Of a stretch of 64,000 bases of DNA, positions 57,898 through 64,000 are shown piece after piece. Positions within the stretch are counted from its first letter, which is position 1; each line of letters begins with the position of its first letter. The stretch lies in the NCBI GenBank assembly GCA_001770775.1, contig MESA01000001.1, forward strand, positions 84,641-148,640. The letters are read 5' to 3'. A program made the position numbers and the translations under genes. The stretch comes from Burkholderiales bacterium RIFCSPHIGHO2_12_FULL_63_20 (lineage in GTDB: Bacteria > Pseudomonadota > Gammaproteobacteria > Burkholderiales > Burkholderiaceae_C). The notes under the pieces were generated by a model. It made no database searches and was not told where the DNA came from. It saw nothing but the letters and a program-made list of their open reading frames with translations.

Positions 57898-58043
57898 GAC
57901 GCGATGCACTCCGGAAATTGACAACAGATTATGTCCGTTTTCAATTGAGGTGTGGCGGGCCGTGCGTCCATTCCCTATGACAAATTCAGCAAAAGATATG
58001 CATTCGCTGAAATATTTGCGTGCGCATTCTTGGCCATCGGGGA

Positions 58044-59009
58044 TCAGTCTTTGCGGCGGGCGCGGGGGTGTGCGGCGTCGTAGACCTTGGCCAGGTGCTG
58101 AAAATCGAGCTTGGTGTAGACCTGCGTGGTGCTGATGTGGGCATGGCCCAGCAGCTCCTGCACGGCGCGCAGGTCGCCGCTGGACTGCAGCAGGTGGCTG
58201 GCAAAGCTGTGGCGCAGCATGTGCGGGTGCACATGGGTGGGCAGGCCGGCTTGCTGCGCCAGTTGCTTGAGCCGGTTGCGCAACTGCACCGGGGTCAGGC
58301 GGGTGCCCAGACGGCTGAGGAAGAGGGCGTCGTCCTTCGGGGGCGTGAGGGCTGCGCGCACGTCTAGCCAGTGGCGCAGGGCGCTCAGCGCGGCGCGGCC
58401 GACAGGCACGGTGCGGCGCTTGCTGCCTTTGCCCAGCACATGGGCTTCGCCGCCGGGCAGGTCGATCCAGCCAGCGGCGTGCGGGCCGGCCTGCACGTCC
58501 AGACCCAGCAGTTCGGCGCTGCGCAGGCCACTGCTGTAGAGCAGCTCGATCATGGCGTGGTCGCGGGCCTGCAGCCAGGGCCCTTCGCGGGCGGCCCGGG
58601 TGGCGGCGGCGGGCGAGGCGGCCGTGTCGCTGGGGTCGGCGGGCTGGTGGGAGGCCAGGGCCACGGCCTGGTCGACCGGCAGGGCTTTGGGCAGGGGCTT
58701 GGGGGCCTTGGGCGGCTTGATGCCCTCGACCGGGTTCAGGCGCACCAAGCCCTCGCGGCCCAGCCATTTGTACAAGCCGCGCCAGCCCGCCAGGGTGATG
58801 GCGATGCTGCGTGGCCCCAGGCCTTGCGCGTGCAGGCGGGCGGTCCAGCCGCGCACATGCTGGGGGCGCACGGCGGTGATGTCCAGCCCTTCGGCGGCGC
58901 AAAAGGCGTGCAGGCGCCGGAAGGCGTCGCCGTACATCGCCAGCGTGCGCTCGGCCAGTCGGCGCTGGATGCGCAGGTGGTCGAGGTGGCGGGTGAGCAG
59001 GTCGAACAT
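58044..59009 (-). CDS. xerC: site-specific tyrosine recombinase XerC
   Basis: The 321-residue protein has the SAM-like N-terminal domain and the catalytic domain with Arg in SSGLRSAELLGLD, HMLRHSFASHLL (His and Arg), LGHAHISTTQVYTKLD (His and the nucleophilic Tyr). With XerD it resolves chromosome dimers at dif. It is usually part of dapF-DUF484-xerC; here an acyltransferase gene on the other strand separates it from DUF484. An Ala/Pro-rich insert (about 115-140) lies in the linker. Confidence 0.95.
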   Translation of the reverse strand: MFDLLTRHLDHLRIQRRLAERTLAMYGDAFRRLHAFCAAEGLDITAVRPQHVRGWTARLHAQGLGPRSIAITLAGWRGLYKWLGREGLVRLNPVEGIKPPKAPKPLPKALPVDQAVALASHQPADPSDTAASPAAATRAAREGPWLQARDHAMIELLYSSGLRSAELLGLDVQAGPHAAGWIDLPGGEAHVLGKGSKRRTVPVGRAALSALRHWLDVRAALTPPKDDALFLSRLGTRLTPVQLRNRLKQLAQQAGLPTHVHPHMLRHSFASHLLQSSGDLRAVQELLGHAHISTTQVYTKLDFQHLAKVYDAAHPRARRKD

Positions 59010-59066
59010 CGTGGTAATGGTGAGTGACTTTTAGAATGCCGCCTCACACACTGGCATGCCAACGTC

Positions 59067-60083
59067 ATGACGCGTCATCAAAATAACTTCGATTTCGTTC
59101 GCCTGCTGGCCGCCACATTGGTGTTGGTGAGTCACCATTTTGCGATCCATGGCCTGCCGGAGCCCGCTTTGCTGGGGGCGAGTTGGGGGGGGATCAGTGT
59201 CCAGGTGTTCTTCACGATCAGCGGTTATCTCATTGCTGAAAGTTGGTTCAGAGACCCCAGTTTTACCCGATTCTTATGGCGTCGCGTGCTGCGCATCTGG
59301 CCAGGTTTGGTGGTGATGGTGATGTTCACGGTACTGGTGCTGGGACCACTGGTCAGCAGTTGGCACATGGCTGACTATTTCACATCGCCACAGACATGGG
59401 CTTACCTCAAGGCCTTGAAGGTGTTCGCTTTGGGAGGGCCTTTGCCAGGTGTTTTCGAGGGCATGCCTCAAGATGCTGTGGTGAATGCGTCTTTGTGGAC
59501 TCTGCCTGTCGAGGTGCGGTGGTATCTGATCTTGGCTGTTTTGGGTGCGATTGGGCTGCTTCGACGATCGTATACGTTGCCCGTGGTGTTGATGGGTTTG
59601 GTTATCTATATCCAAACACAGTGGGCCCCCGGAGAGCGTCAGGACACGATGGTGTTGGGCCAGTTTTTTCTGATCGGCGCTGTGTTGAATCGCACCCAGC
59701 AGATCTGGATTCCAAGGGCTGCGTGGCTGATGCCCGCGGCTTTGTTCACCGGGGTGATCTTGGCTTTCTGTGAGGCATTCTCGTGGGCACAGCTGCTGAC
59801 TGTTTCGGCGGTCGCGGTGGGTGTTGGCAGGACGGCGACCCCCTACCTGAGTCGATTTGGGCGCTATGGGGATTTCTCGTACGGTGTTTATATCTACGCT
59901 TTCCCCATTCAGCAGGCCGTGACCCAGTGGATTGGGCATGACGCTGAGTGGAAGTTTTGGCTGGGTCTGGCGCTCTCTTTGGGTGTGACTTATGCCATGG
60001 CGGTGCTTTCGTGGCACTTCATTGAGAAGCGAGCGTTGAGTTTCAAGCCCGCTTCTCGGACACAAACAGCTTCGTTTTTATGA
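59067..60083 (+). CDS. acyltransferase 3 (OafA/YrhL-type) membrane protein
   Basis: The 338-residue protein has about ten hydrophobic helices, opening with FDFVRLLAATLVLVSHHF (the conserved His-containing helix), then VFFTISGYLI and the RVLRIWPGLV loop. Such proteins O-acetylate or acylate cell-surface sugars. Base composition is visibly more A/T-rich than its neighbours, and it is on the opposite strand inside a conserved gene block, so recent acquisition is likely. It ends 40 bases before DUF484. Confidence 0.9.
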   Translation: MTRHQNNFDFVRLLAATLVLVSHHFAIHGLPEPALLGASWGGISVQVFFTISGYLIAESWFRDPSFTRFLWRRVLRIWPGLVVMVMFTVLVLGPLVSSWHMADYFTSPQTWAYLKALKVFALGGPLPGVFEGMPQDAVVNASLWTLPVEVRWYLILAVLGAIGLLRRSYTLPVVLMGLVIYIQTQWAPGERQDTMVLGQFFLIGAVLNRTQQIWIPRAAWLMPAALFTGVILAFCEAFSWAQLLTVSAVAVGVGRTATPYLSRFGRYGDFSYGVYIYAFPIQQAVTQWIGHDAEWKFWLGLALSLGVTYAMAVLSWHFIEKRALSFKPASRTQTASFL

Positions 60084-60123
60084 GCGGGTGACCGCGTTAC
60101 CGCAGTTAATCCAGCGAATAAGG

Positions 60124-60822
60124 TCAGCTAAACAGCAGGCGCGCCAAGGCGGCGCTGGCGACATCGCCCACCTGGACGAGGAAGTCCACGCCCATCTCGG
60201 CGCTGTAGCGGGTGGCGTCGGGCGAACCCAGCACCAGCAGGCCGAAGCAAGCGCCTTCGTGGTGCAGCGGGATCAGGGCCAGTGACGTGATGCTGGCGCT
60301 GTCGGCCAGCCACTTGCTGGCCTCGAAGCCGGCGTTGAGGCCGCAATAGGGCTGGTTCAGGCTGGCGGCAAAGCTGCGTGCGTCGTCGCTGACAGCCTGG
60401 GCGCAGGCCAGCGTGCTCAGCTCGCTACGCAGGGGGTGGGCCTCGGTGCCCCAGACACGCACGCCTGCTTGCGGGATCAGGAAGAGCTCGCGCAGGTGGT
60501 CGAGCATGACGTCGGCCAGGGTGGCGGGGTCGTGGGCGAGCAGCACGGCGCGCACCCAGCGGTGCAGTCGCTCGGCGATGGCCTCGTTGTCCTGACTGTG
60601 GCGGATCATTTCCATGATGCGCTTTTCCAGACCGCGGATCTTGTCGCGCAGCATCTCCATCTGGCGCTCCTGCAGCGAGACGGCGCGCTGGCCGTGCGGG
60701 CTGGTGAGCTGGATGCTGGACAGCAGGCCGGCGTTGCGCTCGAAAAAAGCCGGGGTGTGCACGAGGTAGTTGGCGATCTCGTCTTCGGTGATGCCTTGCA
60801 AGGTCATGTCAGGGATGCTCAC
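60124..60822 (-). CDS. DUF484 family GAF-like protein
   Basis: The 232-residue protein matches DUF484: N-terminal [24 protein letters not shown], then [22 protein letters not shown] (helical, coiled-coil-like) and a GAF-like C-terminal domain ([21 protein letters not shown]). The function is unknown; genes of this family sit beside xerC and dapF in many proteobacteria. Its start overlaps the dapF stop by 4 bases. Confidence 0.93.
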   Translation of the reverse strand: MSIPDMTLQGITEDEIANYLVHTPAFFERNAGLLSSIQLTSPHGQRAVSLQERQMEMLRDKIRGLEKRIMEMIRHSQDNEAIAERLHRWVRAVLLAHDPATLADVMLDHLRELFLIPQAGVRVWGTEAHPLRSELSTLACAQAVSDDARSFAASLNQPYCGLNAGFEASKWLADSASITSLALIPLHHEGACFGLLVLGSPDATRYSAEMGVDFLVQVGDVASAALARLLFS

Positions 60823-61682
60823 AGTTCAGGGATGTCGATCACGCCGTCGAACACGGTGGTGGCGGGGCCGGTCATCAACACGGGGGTGCCTGGGCCGGAC
60901 CAGCTGATGGTCAAGCGGCCACCGGGCATGTCCACATCCACGGTGGCATCCAGCCAGCCCAGTCGGATGCCGGCGACCACGGCCGCACAGGCGCCCGAAC
61001 CGCAGGCCAGGGTCTCGCCCGTGCCGCGCTCGTAGACGCGCAGGCGGATGTGGCCGCGGGTGACCACCTCCATGAAGCCGGCGTTGACGCGGCGAGGAAA
61101 GCGCGGGTGGCTTTCGATCTGCGGGCCTAGCTCGTCGACCGGGGCGTGCGCGACGCTGTCCACGCGCATCACGGCGTGCGGGTTGCCCATCGAAACCACG
61201 GCCAGCTCGACCGGGTGGTTGGCCAGGGCCACAGGCCAGAGCTCCGCACCGAACTCCAGGCGCGGGCTCAAGCCGGTGGTGTCGAAGGGGACTTCGGCGG
61301 GGACCAGGAAGGGCTCGCCCATGTCCACGGTGACGCGGCCGTCGATCTGCAGGCGCGGCTCGATCACCGTCTTCATGGTCTGGACCCGGATCGTGGTCTG
61401 GGTGGTCAGGCCCTTGTCGTGGACGTAACGGGCAAAGCAGCGCGCGCCGTTGCCGCACTGCTCGACCTCGCCGCCGTCGGCGTTCATGATCCGGTAGGTG
61501 AAGTCGGTGCCGCGGGCCGGATCGCCCGGTTCGACGATCAGGATCTGGTCGGCACCGATGCCGAATCGGCGGTCGGCCAGGAAACGGTATTGCGCCGGGC
61601 TCAGGGCCAGGGGCGCACGGGTGGCGTCGAGCACGACAAAGTCGTTGCCGGCGCCATGCATTTTGGTGAAGGGCAGCTTCAT
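60819..61682 (-). CDS. dapF: diaminopimelate epimerase
   Basis: The 287-residue enzyme has MHGAGNDF, the first catalytic Cys in [32 protein letters not shown] and the second catalytic Cys in ACGSGACA. It turns LL-diaminopimelate into the meso form used in peptidoglycan and lysine. ATG 61682 is chosen over 61703. It overlaps DUF484 by 4 bases. Confidence 0.97.
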   Translation of the reverse strand: MKLPFTKMHGAGNDFVVLDATRAPLALSPAQYRFLADRRFGIGADQILIVEPGDPARGTDFTYRIMNADGGEVEQCGNGARCFARYVHDKGLTTQTTIRVQTMKTVIEPRLQIDGRVTVDMGEPFLVPAEVPFDTTGLSPRLEFGAELWPVALANHPVELAVVSMGNPHAVMRVDSVAHAPVDELGPQIESHPRFPRRVNAGFMEVVTRGHIRLRVYERGTGETLACGSGACAAVVAGIRLGWLDATVDVDMPGGRLTISWSGPGTPVLMTGPATTVFDGVIDIPEL

Positions 61683-61715
61683 GGCACCGATTATCCGCCC
61701 CACGCGCCGGTCTTG

Positions 61716-63068
61716 TCAGCGCAAGGCCGGGGTTTGCGCAATGCGCCGGTCGATGTCCTGCATCACGGCCCGGTAGGCAGGGGCGTCGATGCCGCCATAG
61801 CGTTGGTGCAGTTGGGCGGCGGTGAGGAACTCGGGCAGGTCGCGCACATCGGGCAGCAGGTCGGTGTCAGCCTGAACCGCGGTGAGCCGAGCCTGCAGCT
61901 CCAGCGGGTTGTGCACCGCGATGCGACCCAGGCGCACGCCCGCCTTGTCGGCGGCAATGTCGTTGAAGCTGAAGCCACTGCCTCGGCCCTGGGGGGCGGC
62001 GTCCAGCAGCTCTTTGTACATGCCGATCAGGTCGGACAGGCGCCCACCCAGATCGGTGGCCATGGCGGCGGAGGTGAGGTAGTGCTGGGCCCAGTCTTCC
62101 CGACCCTGCAGGGTCAGGGACCGCGCGGGCAAAGGGGCCCAGTCGCGCGCCGCGGGCACCAGCGTGGCGAGGGAGACGCGGTTGACGTACAGGCCCAGCA
62201 CCAGCAGCACGGCGCGGTTGTCGCGGGCGGCCTCGTCTTGCAAACTCGGGGCCGACGCGGTGAACGCTCGCGCGAGGCTGCGTTGCTGGGCGGCGGCCAT
62301 CAGGGGCGGCAACAGCACGCTGAGGGAAGGGTCCCAGCGGGGCGGGGCAGCGTGTGTTTGAGCGGCAGCAGGCTGGGTCAGCAACTGTGCCAGGTGGTGG
62401 TGGGCGCGGGACAGGGCCTCGACCATCGCAGGCGGCACCAGCAGGGCCGACGCCTGGGCGCTCAGCTCAGCTCGCCAGCGCACCGTGGCCGAGACGCCGG
62501 TCGGACTCATCTGCACGGTGTCGATGGCCAACAGGCCGAGTTCGGCCAGGTCACGCAGGCCGCGTGCTTCGGCGATGCGCCGCGCCACCCACAGGGCCAG
62601 CACGGGTGGCACATTCAGCGTGCCCACCTGCACCGCCTGCAGGACGGGGGCGCCGCTGGGCGGGGCGCTGAGGTGCACCCGCACGTTCAACCAGTCACCC
62701 AGGGGATGCAGGGCGTGCCAGGGCGTCTGGCGGATGGGCAGGCTCACCGCGATGTCGGCTCGCTGGTCGGACAAGCGCAAGGACGAGGGCGCGTGCAGCA
62801 CGCGGGTGCCCATGTCCTGGGCGAGGGCCTGCGCCTGGGAGGCGGTCAGCGACAACGTCAGGGGTTCGCCGTGGAAGGCCTCGCGCAGCACGTCTCGGTT
62901 GATGAGGCGGCGTGCCGCGTTCAGATCGCTGATGGCCAGCGGGGCAGCGGGCGCAGCCATGGGCTGGGGCTGCAGCGCCTGCGCCGCCAACCACAGGGCT
63001 GCGGTCGACAGCAGCACGGCGCTGGCGCCGAGTACGGAGAGAACCACCCACCAGGAACGTCGAGACAT
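61716..63068 (-). CDS. unknown membrane-anchored protein, 450 residues
   Basis: The protein has one N-terminal helix (about 7-31, WWVVLSVLGASAVLL) and a long soluble part, presumably in the periplasm. The soluble part shows LNAARRLINRD, MYKELLDAAPQGRGSGFSFN and FNDIAADKAG, a stretch I associate loosely with uncharacterised conserved proteins. No catalytic motif is visible. It starts upstream of dapF on the same strand and ends 33 bases before it; co-transcription is possible. No function is claimed. Confidence 0.7.
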   Translation of the reverse strand: MSRRSWWVVLSVLGASAVLLSTAALWLAAQALQPQPMAAPAAPLAISDLNAARRLINRDVLREAFHGEPLTLSLTASQAQALAQDMGTRVLHAPSSLRLSDQRADIAVSLPIRQTPWHALHPLGDWLNVRVHLSAPPSGAPVLQAVQVGTLNVPPVLALWVARRIAEARGLRDLAELGLLAIDTVQMSPTGVSATVRWRAELSAQASALLVPPAMVEALSRAHHHLAQLLTQPAAAQTHAAPPRWDPSLSVLLPPLMAAAQQRSLARAFTASAPSLQDEAARDNRAVLLVLGLYVNRVSLATLVPAARDWAPLPARSLTLQGREDWAQHYLTSAAMATDLGGRLSDLIGMYKELLDAAPQGRGSGFSFNDIAADKAGVRLGRIAVHNPLELQARLTAVQADTDLLPDVRDLPEFLTAAQLHQRYGGIDAPAYRAVMQDIDRRIAQTPALR

Positions 63069-63106
63069 CGGCGCAGTATGCCGTGATCGCGTCGCCCCGG
63101 CCGGGC

Positions 63107-64000
63107 TCAGGCCTGAATGGCCGCGTTGGCACTCACTTCGATGTGGAAGCGCTGTACCGTGCGCGACAGCTCCATGGCCTGCTGGCGAAGGCTGTCAGCG
63201 GCGGCGGCCGACTCCTCGACCAGGGCGGCGTTTTGCTGCGTCATCTGGTCAAGCTGGTTGATGGACTGGCTGACGTGACCGATGCCCATTGACTGCTGGC
63301 GGGTGGCCTCGGCGATCTCGCCCATGGCGTGGGTCACGCGCTGGATGGCGTCGACGATCTCGGTCATGACGGCGCCGGCTTCGCGCACCTTTTGCGAGCC
63401 CAGTTCCACCCGTTCGGTGGACTTGCCGATCAGGGCCTTGATCTCGCGGGCGGCCTCGGCGCTGCGTTGTGCCAGCGAGCGCACCTCGCCGGCCACCACG
63501 GCAAAGCCCCGACCCTGCTCGCCGGCGCGGGCCGCTTCCACTGCGGCGTTCAGTGCCAGGATATTGGTCTGGAAGGCGATGCCGTCGATCACGCCGATGA
63601 TGTCGGCAATCTGGCGAGAGGCCTGGCTGATGTCAGCCATCTGCGTGACCACGCTTTCCACCACCTCGCCGCCAGCGACGGCGCGCTGGCTGGCGGTGCT
63701 GGCCAGGTCGTTGGCGACGTGCGCCGAGTCGGCCGAGTTTTCCACCGTCTTGCTCAGCTCGTCCATGGCCGAGGAGGTGGACTGCAGGTTCGACGCCGTC
63801 TGCTCGGTGCGACTGGACAGGTCCTGGTTGCCAGCGGCAATCTGGGTGCTGGCCGTCAACATGCTTTCCGACGATTCACGCACCGAGGCCACCATCTCGC
63901 GCAGGCCGTCCTGCATCTGCTTCATCGAGACCATCAGGTGGGTGATCTCGTCGTGGCCACGCGGCTCGATGTCATGCGTCAGGTCGCCATGGGCGATGGC
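63107..64000 (-). CDS. methyl-accepting chemotaxis protein, C-terminal part
   Basis: The frame runs off the right edge; 297 residues are visible. The first residues ([18 protein letters not shown]) look like the end of a HAMP domain. The rest is the MCP signalling coiled coil with the conserved hairpin tip [34 protein letters not shown]. The end [13 protein letters not shown] has no clear CheR-binding pentapeptide. The sensor domain lies outside the window, so the signal is unknown. Confidence 0.95.
   Translation of the reverse strand, partial: AIAHGDLTHDIEPRGHDEITHLMVSMKQMQDGLREMVASVRESSESMLTASTQIAAGNQDLSSRTEQTASNLQSTSSAMDELSKTVENSADSAHVANDLASTASQRAVAGGEVVESVVTQMADISQASRQIADIIGVIDGIAFQTNILALNAAVEAARAGEQGRGFAVVAGEVRSLAQRSAEAAREIKALIGKSTERVELGSQKVREAGAVMTEIVDAIQRVTHAMGEIAEATRQQSMGIGHVSQSINQLDQMTQQNAALVEESAAAADSLRQQAMELSRTVQRFHIEVSANAAIQA

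Noticed and set aside
56809-58902. A 697-codon frame joining the AraC-type regulator to sequence overlapping xerC
   Set aside because: The upstream half is out of frame with xerC and is Pro/Arg/Ala-rich nonsense; the regulator starts at 57897. Not a fusion.

Overview
The window looks like the chromosomal replication-origin region of a high-G+C betaproteobacterium of the order Burkholderiales, probably Comamonadaceae or the Aquabacterium/Leptothrix group. The evidence is the gene order gyrB-dnaN-oriC-dnaA, then rpmH-rnpA-yidD-yidC-mnmE, then mnmG-rsmG-parA-parB, together with a kdsD-kdsC-lptC block, a dapF-DUF484-xerC block and a PEP-CTERM protein. Species cannot be fixed from the sequence alone. 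No rRNA, tRNA, CRISPR array, insertion sequence or prophage was seen.

Layout. 1-11,500: end of a diguanylate cyclase; a minus-strand run with a papain-like protease fused to an alpha/beta-hydrolase-like half, a peptidoglycan-binding/CHAP protein, a small membrane protein and a MazG-like pyrophosphohydrolase; a Baeyer-Villiger-type monooxygenase paired with a PF10118-type protein; a three-gene cassette of histidine kinase, receiver protein and GGDEF-EAL protein; arfB. 11,766-17,691: a tightly coupled six-gene biosynthetic operon with a ketoacyl synthase III, a CAT-fold-like acyltransferase/condensation protein, a small membrane protein, an OleC-like AMP ligase, an OleD-like reductase and an SDR. 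No OleB hydrolase is present, which points to a beta-lactone-type lipid product and is the most interesting system here. 17,750-28,555: brnQ, gyrB, dnaN, an origin built as a 367-368 bp tandem duplication, dnaA, rpmH, rnpA, yidD, yidC. 28,641-40,075: fatty-acid/sterol hydroxylase-like proteins, mnmE, a lone cNMP-binding protein, the Kdo/LPS genes kdsD-kdsC-lptC, SDRs, a Gly-rich RRM protein, ychJ and a YkgJ-like protein. 40,132-48,341: the segregation locus, with mnmG, rsmG, an unusual basic secreted-looking protein, parA, an antisense hybrid kinase and parB. Four parS sites lie here, three of them inside reading frames. 48,386-64,000: a methyltransferase, flavin reductase, a kinase/diguanylate cyclase pair, cytochrome b561 with two YceI proteins, a PEP-CTERM protein, HDOD and AraC-type regulators, xerC, DUF484 and dapF interrupted by an A/T-richer acyltransferase gene, an unknown anchored protein, and the end of a chemotaxis receptor.

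How the parts work together. DnaA, the origin boxes, DnaN, GyrB, ParA, ParB, parS and XerC form the replication and segregation core. MnmE and MnmG together modify tRNA wobble uridines, while RsmG, RnpA and RpmH serve the ribosome and RNA processing, and YidD and YidC serve membrane protein insertion. Around this core lie many cyclic-di-GMP and two-component genes and lipid-modifying enzymes.
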